Shown here piece after piece: positions 35,156 to 45,369 of a stretch of DNA of 64,000 nt. Source of the stretch: Meandrina meandrites (taxonomy: Eukaryota; Cnidaria; Anthozoa; Scleractinia; Meandrinidae). The notes beneath the pieces were generated by a model. That model ran no database searches, was not told the DNA's origin, and worked only from the letters and a program-made list of their open reading frames with translations. The DNA lies in the NCBI GenBank assembly GCA_963693305.1, contig OY855903.1, positions 37,104,751 to 37,168,750 of the forward strand. Direction: 5' to 3'. Within the stretch, counting starts at the first letter, position 1. Each line of letters starts with the position of its first letter. The translations under genes were made by a program, and so were the position numbers.

Positions 35156-35310
35156 TCATTTGTTTCTAAAATTGAAGGCGCAAGGGCAAGATGCGCAGAT
35201 TAAGTTTTTGGCTAAATTGAACATTGTCAAAACAACTCCAAATTTCGCATGCGAGTTTGTTTACGTGTGTTAAACACTTTCCTGTATTTTTTCCCGCTTT
35301 TGTCTGCCTT
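35150..35310 (+). repeat. Dispersed repeat, partner of 44165-44330 in opposite orientation
   Basis: The block around 35176-35275 (gcagattaagtttttggc, then catgcgagtttgtttacgtg, then gttaaac) recurs as its reverse complement at about 44195-44305. The pair lies outside the BEL element on either side. It begins at the tail of the THAP remnant, so it may be the 3' part of a THAP-type transposon. Confidence 0.6.
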
Positions 35311-35390
35311 GTTTCCAAAAAATTACGCATGCAAAAACTGGACCTTGACGAAAGAAACCTTTTGTTCCGCGAAACAATGAAATCAGCGAA

Positions 35391-35460
35391 GTTAGGGTAG
35401 GTTAGGGGGTTAGGGGGTTAGGGTAAGGTTAGGGTTAGGTTAGGGTTAGCATAGGGTTAT
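35391..35460 (+). repeat. Interstitial telomeric repeat (TTAGGG)n
   Basis: About seven TTAGGG units occur with interruptions (tagg, gg, taagg) in 70 bp. TTAGGG is the telomere repeat of cnidarians and vertebrates. Degeneracy and the internal position indicate an interstitial relic, not a chromosome end. Confidence 0.85.
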
Positions 35461-35469
35461 CCTAGCAAA

Positions 35470-36589
35470 AATAAACAAATCTCTTCTTTTCAAATTTAGT
35501 GATCAGCAAAGCGCTTGCCATTTATGCTTTGTCTGCGCGACGAATTACAAAATTATTACGGAAGAAAACGTATTCGAAATTTCTCAGCGGTAAATTTCGC
35601 TAAGCGAAATGATTTTAATTTTTGTGAATAACACTGCCGTTAGCAAAGCAAATTCAGGCCGTTTCACTAAAAAAGATACTTCCATTTTCGAACTACCGTG
35701 AACGGCAAATTTTTTTCTGCGAATTTTCACGAGTAAAGCATTCAAGTTTGCTTAGACAAACCGTCGCGTTTGGAGCGTAAACATGTCAAGTTTTGGCAAA
35801 TCGGGCTGTGTGTTTCTGGTCACGAAACACAGGTTTCGAAAACTTTTGCGTCGACGTTTTATGTTTCTTCAATGAATGTAGACAGCAAATGGCGACTTTA
35901 TATTTCTGGTAAATGCTGAGACAACGATCTTCGTTGACTGATCTTTGGTTCACTTGCAAAACGCGACAGTTTGTCTAGACAAACTTAAATGTTTTGCTCG
36001 ATCGTGAGAAAACGCGCTAAAAAGTTAACCATTTACGGTAGCTCGAAAATGGCAGTAAAAGTCTGGTTTCATAAAACGGTTTTTTCAGACAACACAAAAG
36101 AAGTTAGTTTTAAGCTGAACAGGCTGTTTCTCCTACAGGCATGTTATGAATACACTGAATCGAATTTAAGCCGGCTGGAAAACCGATGGAAAAGAACAAG
36201 TCAGCTTAAACAAACAAAGAACTTACATGCGAGCCCGGGTTCAGTCTTGTCCTTTCATTCCTCTCGACAGACAGCGATGAAGCAATCAATGGAATTCCAT
36301 GATGCGCACTCACAAAATCTAAACGGTTGATTTTCATTCCGCTTGACTTGCAGTAAGCTCCTTATTCTGTTCATTTTGGGCATACTATAAATCGCGAATT
36401 CACAAAACAAGTGAAATGAATGAAGACTTTGCCGCCGTGCCTTTCGCCGGGCCCCAGGTCCCGACTGTCAAAATGCATTAAAGATTATTATGGGATATCC
36501 CTGAGTTTCTTTGACACGGAAAGTCCTAAGCTCAAAATTCAACAGAAAATAATAGTCTAAAAGCCAGTCTTCATTTCCAAACATTCAAC
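35470..36589. other. No recognised gene; one 113-codon plus-strand frame
   Basis: The frame at 35989-36330 (begins MFCSIVRKRAKKL) has no domain that I know and no clear splice borders. The remainder is non-coding. Confidence 0.3.
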
Positions 36590-36594
36590 ATGCC

Positions 36595-36988
36595 TGTTAG
36601 GGACAGTTTGCTGTCCCGCGCCCCTCCGTACCCCCCTCGTGTGGGTCACGTGATCTTGAATACCATGTGCTCTTCGCAGTTTGTATGTGCGAAGCGTTTG
36701 CGAAAGTTTGGTTGTTTTGATCGCTTTACTTTCGTCTATTTGCCATCGATATTGGATATGAGGCCGGAAGATGCCCAAAAAATATGTAAGTCTTCGTTTG
36801 TAAGGACATTTGTATTGTTTTCCTTTGTAATTCGGTTTCCACTGGTTCAAGTCGCAAGCTTTGCATTTTGTAATTTTCAGCTGTACCGACTTCGACTTCG
36901 ACTTCGACTTCGACGATTGTGCCGACGTGCGTGTGACAGATTAAACATCTTTCAGTGCCCAAAGTTTGTCTTGTGGCTTTATTCAACA
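36595..36988 (+). repeat. Left LTR of the BEL/Pao element (394 bp)
   Basis: It runs from TGTTAGGGAC to ATTCAACA. Compared base by base with the right LTR, I see one difference: the hexamer cttcga (near 36890-36912) occurs two extra times here, giving 12 more bases. It also contains a donor-like atatgtaagtc (about 36785) and an acceptor-like gtaattttcag (about 36880). The tRNA primer site after 36988 could not be assigned with confidence. Confidence 0.92.
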
Positions 36989-37183
36989 TCGAACGTACAG
37001 ATATTTTGGTGAAGAACCTGGATTGAAGTGCTTGTTTGTTGTCGTGAAGAAGTTTGGAAGTTCGAGTACGTAGTTGTGTGTTGGGTCGAATTACATTTTC
37101 TGCATGTTTGGAGCAAACCGAGTTTGTCATCGACGTTTATGGTCTGGCTATTTGTCGTGCTTGGTTTGAGTTTTGTCGGCGAA

Positions 37184-40100
37184 ATGTACCGTGGAATTGG
37201 CGAACGAAGAAGCTTGTCAGAGGAGAATCTACGTGTGAGTGTTCGACCTCGAAGGAACAATGTGACTTTAGATGCGCATGCTGTGAATGTTGAGAAAATG
37301 GCGGCCTTGAGAAAGCAACGTGGCGGCTACGCGTCGCGTCTCACTAGGAAGCGAGAGGAGTTAAAATCTTTGTTGGACAAAGGGGCAAGTGTTGACTGCG
37401 TCCAGAAGAGGATTGTACAGGTTAGAGCAGCTCTTAAAGATTTGTTTGATTGTAACGTTAAATATATTCAGTTGTTGGAGAGTGCTGGTATGCCAGAAGA
37501 GGTTCCCCGGGCCCAAATGTACTATGTTGAAGCCGAGAACAGTTGTAGTGAAGTGTTAAAGTTAGCGGAACACCGCGTGAGTGTATCATGTGCGTTAAAT
37601 CTTTCGAGTGATAAGTTTGAAGAGGAAGTAAACCCGGAAGATAGTGTTAGCCAAACTAGTGGAAGTACAAAGAAGTCCTCTTCGACAACTGCGTCCAGTG
37701 CTCGGTTGAAGGCTGCGGCTAGAAAGGCAGCATTAATGGCACGTGCACAAGTCCTGAATGACAGTTTGGAGCTCAAACGTAAACAGTTACAGTTGCAACA
37801 TGACCAAGAGCAGTTGCACCTAAGAGCCAAGATTTCAGAGGTTGAGGCTGAGGAGAAGGTTTATCGAATGTTTGAGGAGAATGATGGATGGAGTGATGGT
37901 ATCAGCCATGTAAGGAGCTCGGCTAAGAAGTCGCCTTTAAATCCAAATGCAGCTGAGTGGCCAGCATGTACGTTGAGTGACGTTAAGAAGAAGGTGTCCA
38001 GTGCGCAAGATCGAGGCGCCGGTGATGAAGTAAAGAAGGAAATGGATGGTGTGCGAGATGGAGGTGGTGATGTCGGAGTGAAAGCACGAGATCCTTCTGT
38101 ACAGGTCAGAGAACAACAGGTCAGTCCAAATTCCACACTTTGTGGTGAGCCAAGCCTCCTTCAGATGATGAGCATTATGCAGTTGCCAAAGGCTGAACTT
38201 ATGACATTTGATGGAGACCCTTTGGACTTCTGGATGATTATGCGTAGTTTTGATAACAGCATTGGGAATGCGGCTTTAGATGATAGCGCAAAGTTGAACA
38301 GGCTTTTTCAGTACTGCAAAGGCGAAGCCCTCAAAGTTATTAAGTGCTGTGCTGTAATGAATCCTTCAGCAGGATATGCAAAGGCGAGAGCTCTGCTGAA
38401 AGAGAGGTTTGGAGATGATTATAAGATTTCTGAAATGTGGGTTAAGAAAGTCACAGCTGGGCCCTTTATACGACCTGCTGAAGGGCATCGCCTTCAGGAG
38501 CTGGCTGATGATCTCAGAAGTTGTAAGGAAACATTAGAGGCAATGAACAAACTTGAAGAAATTGACACTCGCAGCAGTATGGTCAAGATTGTTGAAAGAT
38601 TGCCACAGTTTCTTCAGGGTCGTTGGAGAAGGTTGGTGGTTAAGGCTTTGGAAACAACTGATAGATATCCTTCAATTGCCAATTTGATGCGATTCGTCTC
38701 AGAAGCCGCCCGTGAGGCCACTGATCCCGTGTTTGGAGTTTCGGAAAGCAAGTCTAAGGATGTAATTGGAAGAGGCCCACACAAGCAAGAAAGAGGCAAA
38801 GGAGCTAGTTTAGGGGTGCAAGCTGAAGACTCGCAGCAAAGCCCGGTACGTCAGAGTAACGGCAATGATCTTAAGGTTAAGGACGCTAAGCCTAAATTGT
38901 GTGTTTGTCGGCTGTGTAAAGGGGATCACAGTTTGAGCGTTTGTTCCCGGTTTAAAGCCATGCTGCCAGGAGAAAAGCTAAGTTTTGTTTGGGGTAGGAA
39001 ACTTTGCTTCTGTTGTTTTGATGGTAGACACCTGGCAAGCCAGTGCACAGCGGGTATTGTTTGTGGTGTAGAAGGTTGTACTGCGAAGCACTCCAAGTTG
39101 TTGCACAAATCCCTTGAGAGATCTGTGAGGGAGAACTCTGGCGAACAGCAGGCAAAGCCTAATCCAGGAACTGGTGATAAGCCAATTGAAAGCCACACCC
39201 TTGCATGCAGCTCACCGAAGCGTGGTCAGATCAAGTTAGCACTACCCATAGTTCCTGTGAAAGTGAGGGCCAAGGGTCAATCAGTTTATCACTACACGTA
39301 TGCCTTGCTTGATTCAGGAAGCACCAAGACATTTTGCTCTGAGGCTTCGATTGAGAAACTTGACGCGAAAGGCAAGCGGGCAAATCTTTCCCTAACCACC
39401 GTCAACAGTAGTGAAAGTGCAGATGTGGAACTGGTGTCTTTGGAAGTAGTAGCGGCTAAAGGTGGAGCCGGTAAAACCAGTGTTGTCCAATTGCCGAAGG
39501 TGTACGCCCTGCCCAATCTACCCTCCTTGGAGAGCTGTATAGCCTCAGCAAGTGACATCCGCAAGTGGCCTCATCTAAAGGATCTTCGCCTCCCTCAAGT
39601 TGACAAGTCCGGTGTTTCCATTTTGATCGGCCAAGATGTGCCTGAGGCTCTTTGGCCCCTAGAACTGCGAAAGGGGGAGGAAGGACAACCTTACGCCACA
39701 AGGACTCGCTTGGGGTGGACCCTCAATGGTCCGTTGGAATCTGAGTGCCTTGTAGAAGAGTCTACCTTTTCCAACCTTGCTCATGCTGATGAGAGGCTGG
39801 ATGCGCAAGTGGAGCAGTTTTGGAAACTTGAAACTAGTGAAGCCTTGGCAAACAGTTTGCCGCAATTTTCAGTTAATGATAAGAGAGCCGTTGATATATG
39901 GGAACGGTCAGTTGACGTAGTTGATGGACACTATCAGATGGATATCCCGTTCAAGTCCGAACATTGCAACTTGCCTGACAATCGAATTGTTGCTGAGAAG
40001 CGGCTTCAGTCATTAACCAATCGGTTCCTGAGAGACCCTGAGTTACATGCTAAGTACAAGGGTGGAATTCAAGAACTACTTGATAAAGGTTATGCAGAGA

Positions 40101-43100
40101 AAGTGCCTAAGCAGGAGATGAGTGCGACTCCTGGACGGACTTGGTATCTTCCCCACCACAATGTTGTTAATGAAAACAAACCTGAGAAGCTACGAATTGT
40201 ATTTGACTGTGCAGTAACATTTGGTGGCACTTCACTGAACAAAGAAGTTTTGCAAGGCCCAGACTTTACAAACAATCTCGTAGGGGTCCTACTGCGCTTT
40301 AGGGAAGAACCAGTGGCTGTAATGGGAGATATCGAAGGAATGTTCCACCAGGTTCGAGTGTCTCCGAAGGACCGTGATGTCCCACGTTTTCTTTGGTGGA
40401 AAAACGGTGAGATTGGTGGTGAGGTGGAAGTCTACAGGATGTGTGTGCATCTGTTTGGAGGTGTGTGGAGTCCAAGTTGCGCTAGCTTTGCTCTGAGGCG
40501 TGTGGCAGACGATCATAGACTGGATTTTCCTGAAGAGACAATACAAACTGTGCACAAGAATTTTTATGCTGATGATTGTCTGAAGTCTGTTGGTACTACT
40601 GAGGAAGCCATTAACATTGTCCATAAGTTATGCCAGTTGCTCACGCTAGTAGGTTTTCGACTGACGAAGTGGATCAGTAATGACCGAAAAGTACTGGAGG
40701 CCATTCCTGAAGGAGAAAGAGCGAGGGGGGTCAAGGACCTCGATCTCGACCACAGTTCTCTGCCTGTTGAGAGGGCTTTAGGTATTCACTGGAACACTGA
40801 GAGTGATCAGTTTGGTGTTCAGATCAAGAGTAAGCAGAGAGAATTTACCCGGAGAGGGCTTCTGAGTGTCGTTAGTTCTGTTTATGACCCTCTGGGTCTG
40901 GTGTGTCCATTTGTTCTCCGTGCCAAGAAGATCTTCCAAGATGAGTGTAAGTCCGGCAAGGAGTGGGATGATCCTTTGAGTCCAGAGAACCAAGTGCGGT
41001 GGAGTAAGTGGTTGGAGGAGCTCCCCCTATTGGGTCAGTTCAAAGTCGAACGTTGCTTGGTGCCTGCCCATTTTGGAAGGCCAGTGAAATGTGAACTGCA
41101 TCACTTCTGTGATGCTTCTCTGTCAGCCTATGGTTCTGTTTCTTATCTTCGTGCAGTGAATGCAGAAGGGAAAATTCATTGTGCCCTGCTGTTGGGGAAG
41201 TCCAGGTTGGCACCAATCAGGCAGATGACTATACCGAGACTTGAACTGTCTGCCGCCGTGATCGCTGTTAGAATGGATCGAATGTTGTCCCGTGAACTCA
41301 CTTTGGAGATTCGTGACTCAGTATTTTGGTCTGACAGTATGATTGTCCTGCAGTATATTTACAGTTGCAGTAAGAGGTTCCAGACCTTCGTAGCAAACCG
41401 GTTGTCTGTCATTCATGATGGGTCAAAGCCAAGGCAGTGGAGGAAGGTTGGCACTAAAGAGAACCCCGCCGATGATGTCTCTAGAGGTTTGAGTGGGTCT
41501 GATATGATTTCCAGTGATCGTTGGAGGCGGGGCCCAGAGTTCTTGTGGCAAGAAGAGTCTGCCTGGCCCACCAATCCAGTTGTGCCCGAGATTCCTCATA
41601 ATGATGAGGAAGTGAAGAGTCAAGCTAAGTGCTGTGTTGCAGACGTTCAGTGTGATGCTAAGGTTGTGGAAGAAGATGACGCACCCACAGCGGACAAGGA
41701 GGAGGAGCCCAAAGACCTCATGGTCCGATTTATAGAGAGTTACTCTTGCTGGTATCGTCTAAAAAAGGGTATGGCGTGGCTACTTCGCTGCAAGAATTGG
41801 CTGAGAGTCAAGACGAGAAGTGCTGAAAGGCCGCCTCCAGTGACAGCTGATCCTCTAGATCCATCAGAGCTGCAGGTTGCAGAGACAGCTATCGTCAGAT
41901 TGGTCCAGCTCAAACATTTCAAAGAAGAAGTGAAAGCTCTTAAATCAAGAAAGCCCATTGTGAAGAAGAGCCCGATCTATATCTTGGAACCGTTTCTAGA
42001 TGAAGAGGAGATTCTCCGAGTAGGTGGCCGTCTGAAAAATGCACCGCTGTCCGAGAAAGCTCAGCATCCCGCCATTTTGCCCAAGAACCATCACGTGTCA
42101 AGACTTGTTGCGAGGCGAGCTCATGAATTTCAGAGCGGGCATTCTGGGAAAGAGTACGTACTCTCCCTCATCAGGCAGAAGTTTTGGATTGTAGGAGCTA
42201 GGCCACTGATCAAACGCGTCCTAATGGATTGCGTAGTGTGCAGAAAGCTTAGAGGAAAGCCAGGAGTTCAGCAAATGGCAGATCTCCCCTCTGAGAGAGT
42301 AACTCCAGACAAGCCACCATTTTCATTTGTGGGCGTGGATTGTTTCGGTCCTTTTGTGGTGAAGAGGGGCCGGAGTCAAGTCAAGCGGTATGGCTGCATA
42401 TTCACCTGTCTTACTATGCGAGCTATTCACATTGAGAAGCTTGACAGTCTTAAAGCCGATTCCTTTATTAATGGCTTCATGAGATTTTGTGCCAGGAGAG
42501 GCGTACCAGAGAAGGTCAGGTCAGACAATGGCACTAATTTTGTTGCGGGGGAAAGAGAATTGCGTGAGGCAATGCAGAGCTGGAAGGATGATGGCAAGGT
42601 GAAAGCTCATCTTCTGCAGAAAGAGATCAAGTGGGAGTTTAATCCCCCAGCGGCTTCCCATATGGGCGGTATATGGGAGAGGCAGATCAGAACAGTTAGG
42701 AAGGTGCTGAATGTCATTCTCAGGGAGCAGACCTTAGATGATGAACGGTTGTCAACCTTGTTCTGCGAGGTCGAGTCGATCGTAAATGGCAGACCGTTGA
42801 CAGTATTATCAGATGACCCAGATGATGAAGGTCCCCTGATGCCAAATCATTTGCTTCTTCTCCGTGGAGGACCGAAACTACCCCCCGGTCAGTTTGATCA
42901 GAGTGATATTTATGGAAGGCGTTGGAGACATGTCCAGTTCCTCTCCGACCAGTTCTGGAAACGATGGGTACGAGAATATCTGCCTATTTTGCAGTTGCGG
43001 AGAAAGTGGTTGCAGCCGAAGAGAAATTTCCAGGTTGGTGATGTTGTCCTAATCTTGGGTGAAAAGACCCCCCGGAAGAACTGGCCCATGGGACGGATAG

Positions 43101-43222
43101 TTCAGACTTACCCTGGTAAGGATGGACTAGTCAGGTCAGCCCAGATCAAGACAAGCAGTTCAATCTTGACCAGGCCGGTAACCAAGTTGTGCCTTCTGGA
43201 GTGTACGGGAGACGAGATGTAA
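37184..43222 (+). CDS. BEL/Pao gag-pol polyprotein (about 2012 aa)
   Basis: One uninterrupted frame; the ATG at 37184 is preferred, though 37139 is in frame. Order: an N-terminal charged coiled-coil part; a gag-like region of the DUF1759 type (FDGDPLDFW); Cys/His knuckles (CRLCKGDHSLSVC, then CFCCFDGRHLASQC); an aspartic protease (LLDSGS, Asp at about 710); a reverse transcriptase (FDCAVTFGG, then FYADD at about 1127-1131); an RNase H/Pao region (FCDASLSAYG, then WSDSMIVLQ, then ENPADDVSRG); an integrase with His/Cys finger (CVVCRKLRG); and the D, D, E catalytic residues in GVDCFGPF (about 1719), SDNGTNF and GGIWER. A DUF5641-type C-terminus (VGDVVLI) ends it. It copies the element through RNA and integrates it. 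All catalytic residues that I checked are present. Confidence 0.93.
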   Translation: MYRGIGERRSLSEENLRVSVRPRRNNVTLDAHAVNVEKMAALRKQRGGYASRLTRKREELKSLLDKGASVDCVQKRIVQVRAALKDLFDCNVKYIQLLESAGMPEEVPRAQMYYVEAENSCSEVLKLAEHRVSVSCALNLSSDKFEEEVNPEDSVSQTSGSTKKSSSTTASSARLKAAARKAALMARAQVLNDSLELKRKQLQLQHDQEQLHLRAKISEVEAEEKVYRMFEENDGWSDGISHVRSSAKKSPLNPNAAEWPACTLSDVKKKVSSAQDRGAGDEVKKEMDGVRDGGGDVGVKARDPSVQVREQQVSPNSTLCGEPSLLQMMSIMQLPKAELMTFDGDPLDFWMIMRSFDNSIGNAALDDSAKLNRLFQYCKGEALKVIKCCAVMNPSAGYAKARALLKERFGDDYKISEMWVKKVTAGPFIRPAEGHRLQELADDLRSCKETLEAMNKLEEIDTRSSMVKIVERLPQFLQGRWRRLVVKALETTDRYPSIANLMRFVSEAAREATDPVFGVSESKSKDVIGRGPHKQERGKGASLGVQAEDSQQSPVRQSNGNDLKVKDAKPKLCVCRLCKGDHSLSVCSRFKAMLPGEKLSFVWGRKLCFCCFDGRHLASQCTAGIVCGVEGCTAKHSKLLHKSLERSVRENSGEQQAKPNPGTGDKPIESHTLACSSPKRGQIKLALPIVPVKVRAKGQSVYHYTYALLDSGSTKTFCSEASIEKLDAKGKRANLSLTTVNSSESADVELVSLEVVAAKGGAGKTSVVQLPKVYALPNLPSLESCIASASDIRKWPHLKDLRLPQVDKSGVSILIGQDVPEALWPLELRKGEEGQPYATRTRLGWTLNGPLESECLVEESTFSNLAHADERLDAQVEQFWKLETSEALANSLPQFSVNDKRAVDIWERSVDVVDGHYQMDIPFKSEHCNLPDNRIVAEKRLQSLTNRFLRDPELHAKYKGGIQELLDKGYAEKVPKQEMSATPGRTWYLPHHNVVNENKPEKLRIVFDCAVTFGGTSLNKEVLQGPDFTNNLVGVLLRFREEPVAVMGDIEGMFHQVRVSPKDRDVPRFLWWKNGEIGGEVEVYRMCVHLFGGVWSPSCASFALRRVADDHRLDFPEETIQTVHKNFYADDCLKSVGTTEEAINIVHKLCQLLTLVGFRLTKWISNDRKVLEAIPEGERARGVKDLDLDHSSLPVERALGIHWNTESDQFGVQIKSKQREFTRRGLLSVVSSVYDPLGLVCPFVLRAKKIFQDECKSGKEWDDPLSPENQVRWSKWLEELPLLGQFKVERCLVPAHFGRPVKCELHHFCDASLSAYGSVSYLRAVNAEGKIHCALLLGKSRLAPIRQMTIPRLELSAAVIAVRMDRMLSRELTLEIRDSVFWSDSMIVLQYIYSCSKRFQTFVANRLSVIHDGSKPRQWRKVGTKENPADDVSRGLSGSDMISSDRWRRGPEFLWQEESAWPTNPVVPEIPHNDEEVKSQAKCCVADVQCDAKVVEEDDAPTADKEEEPKDLMVRFIESYSCWYRLKKGMAWLLRCKNWLRVKTRSAERPPPVTADPLDPSELQVAETAIVRLVQLKHFKEEVKALKSRKPIVKKSPIYILEPFLDEEEILRVGGRLKNAPLSEKAQHPAILPKNHHVSRLVARRAHEFQSGHSGKEYVLSLIRQKFWIVGARPLIKRVLMDCVVCRKLRGKPGVQQMADLPSERVTPDKPPFSFVGVDCFGPFVVKRGRSQVKRYGCIFTCLTMRAIHIEKLDSLKADSFINGFMRFCARRGVPEKVRSDNGTNFVAGERELREAMQSWKDDGKVKAHLLQKEIKWEFNPPAASHMGGIWERQIRTVRKVLNVILREQTLDDERLSTLFCEVESIVNGRPLTVLSDDPDDEGPLMPNHLLLLRGGPKLPPGQFDQSDIYGRRWRHVQFLSDQFWKRWVREYLPILQLRRKWLQPKRNFQVGDVVLILGEKTPRKNWPMGRIVQTYPGKDGLVRSAQIKTSSSILTRPVTKLCLLECTGDEM

Positions 43223-43365
43223 ACGTTTGTGTGTCACGTGACACTGTATACCGGATTTGTCTTAACAAGGAACTATGATATAAACTGGACTGTCATTAGG
43301 ACACTGAACTGTAGAATTCTCGGTAAACGCTCAGTATTTGTTTTTTCGCGTTTAAGGGGCCGGGA

Positions 43366-43747
43366 TGTTAGGGACAGTTTGCTGTCCCGCGCCCCTCCGT
43401 ACCCCCCTCGTGTGGGTCACGTGATCTTGAATACCATGTGCTCTTCGCAGTTTGTATGTGCGAAGCGTTTGCGAAAGTTTGGTTGTTTTGATCGCTTTAC
43501 TTTCGTCTATTTGCCATCGATATTGGATATGAGGCCGGAAGATGCCCAAAAAATATGTAAGTCTTCGTTTGTAAGGACATTTGTATTGTTTTCCTTTGTA
43601 ATTCGGTTTCCACTGGTTCAAGTCGCAAGCTTTGCATTTTGTAATTTTCAGCTGTACCGACTTCGACTTCGACGATTGTGCCGACGTGCGTGTGACAGAT
43701 TAAACATCTTTCAGTGCCCAAAGTTTGTCTTGTGGCTTTATTCAACA
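43366..43747 (+). repeat. Right LTR of the BEL/Pao element (382 bp)
   Basis: It is identical to the left LTR except that two of the four cttcga hexamers are missing. It is preceded by the polypurine tract at about 43353-43365 and followed by the target duplication atgcc. It contains the polyadenylation-like attaaa near 43700. Confidence 0.92.
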
Positions 43748-43752
43748 ATGCC

Positions 43753-44530
43753 AAATGATGGCAAATGAGCCCAAACAAACGAAGGTGAACTTAGTTTGGA
43801 AGAGAAGTGCGTTTAAACTCTTTCCGTCTGGAATCAGTGTTCCGACCGTCATTTCAGCGATCATGGAACAAACACGCCTTGTTTCTTTAAGGCATGCTGG
43901 TGAGCTTGCGGGTGTACAGACTTAATGATGTCCTTCCACCACCAGACGGACGCAAATATATGTGAAATAAGCGAGAATCAGTGGAGAGAAGCACACTTCA
44001 TGCGCAAAGGTGAGCATTCAACTCTGAAGAGGCTTTGCGCGCGAAAAGCTTACGTCACAAAAAACCTTTTGTTACTCCGAACAATGAAACCAGCATAAAC
44101 ATTTAGATTCGTTCTGGAACAATGATTAGCTAATAGTAATTTTCTCGTCTTTTTTTCTCCAAGAACAAGCTCAAACTAGCGAAAATAAATGCGGGACAGT
44201 GTTTAACACATGTAAACAAAGCCACATGCGAGTTTTGGAGTTGTTTTTTGACAATTTTCAATTTAGCCAAAAACTCAATCTGCGTTTCTTGCCTTAGCCC
44301 CTTCAATTAATGCGCGAGATGCTTACCACTTGATTGTCACACATATTCCTTACTCTTAGATTAACCGCAATGCCCCTAAGCAGACAATTTTTTTAGAAAA
44401 ACCCAAAGAACCAGAGCAAAATGGTGAGATCTGTTGTGATTCCCTGTATCTTCCATGTGATCAAGATCAAGCTAATACATCTGCCTGCTGATCCCGATCC
44501 GGTGCCCATTTAATTGTCTAAATGCTATCT
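43753..44530. other. Non-coding, includes the inverted partner of 35150-35310
   Basis: At 44165-44330 the minus strand matches the dispersed repeat at 35150-35310. Nothing else is supported. Short frames at 43725-43925 have no recognisable features. Confidence 0.4.
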
Positions 44531-44539
44531 GAGATAATA

Positions 44540-45290
44540 GTGTCAGTTGGTTGTGAAAATTGCAAAACCTGTGTTCAGCGCTTTGAACATCTTCTAGATT
44601 CTTGTCAGAAAGTGAAGTCAAGAAAAGCTGTTTTACAGATGGAAGTCGATCATCTGAAGACGATCAACAAAGATCTCTGAAAGGTAAAAACTATTTTCAA
44701 TATGCTATCATGGTGGCAGTAGATATGTTTATTCCCTTTCCAACCTGTTAACTTATAAAAAGCCATTTGTTTACTTCAAAGCAACTGCAGAAACATTCGT
44801 GCAGCTCAAATAATGAGGATCAAGAAGAATTATTTCCTGCCATGAATATGGAGAACGACCCAACGAGAGTCTGATGTTGGCGCTGTGCTGCTATGGAGCT
44901 AGAAGGTTGCAAACTATGTTTCCAGTATTTGCAGAAAGTTGGGGTTACCGTCAAAGTTTTTGTTTCTGATCGACACAGAGGCATCGCAAAGTGGGTCAGA
45001 GAATGTAACCCCTCTGTGAAACACTTCTTTGATCAGTGGCATGTAGCCAAAGGGCTGGTAAAGAAACTTCTTGCTGCCAACAAACTAAAAGGCTGTCAAG
45101 TTATTTCTCAATGGGTTTAAGCTTTGAAGAACCATATCTTTTGGTGCTCCACCTCAACAGCATCTGGATTGGAAGTCATTTATGCAACATGTTTCAAATG
45201 AACACAGTGGTCATCTTGATGACTACTTTAAAAAGTGTGCACATGATGACAACATAGAGCCTAGGAAATTGATCAAAGTTGGTATGTATA
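44540..45290 (+). pseudogene. Broken transposase-like gene fragment (P2X7-domain/DDE-type family)
   Basis: A first piece (about 44541-44680) reads VGCENCKTCVQRFEHLLDSC. A second at 44893-45117 begins MELEGCKLCFQYL and continues VFVSDRHRGIAKWV, then FFDQWHVAKGLVKKLL, before a stop. After the stop, LKNHIFWCSTST and, one frame over, DWKSFMQHVSNEHSGHLDDYF follow to a donor near 45286. The DRH and F-D-x-WH-x-xK motifs are characteristic of a family of transposase-like proteins in cnidarians and fish whose N-terminus resembles the intracellular domain of P2X7. Stops and frameshifts make the copy non-functional. The family attribution is from memory. Confidence 0.5.
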
Positions 45291-45369
45291 ATTGACTGCA
45301 ACTGTAGATGACAAACAGAGTACATAAACAAATTTTAATAAACTGCACTTTCCTTACAGCCTTACACAG

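Larger units (their letters stand above)
36595..43747 (+). mobile_element. BEL/Pao LTR retrotransposon, apparently complete
   Basis: Two LTRs bound a single gag-pol gene. The element begins TGTTAG and ends TTCAACA. It is flanked by the 5-bp target duplication atgcc (36590-36594 and 43748-43752), the size usual for BEL/Pao. A purine-rich tract (aaggggccggga) precedes the right LTR. No envelope-like gene is present: coding stops at 43222, only 143 bp before the right LTR. Integrity of LTRs, target duplication and frame indicates a young insertion. Confidence 0.93.

Noticed and set aside
38860..39120. Minus-strand frames of 67-90 codons inside the BEL gag-pol gene
   Set aside because: They lie opposite the strongly supported polyprotein and have no domain pattern; they are shadows.
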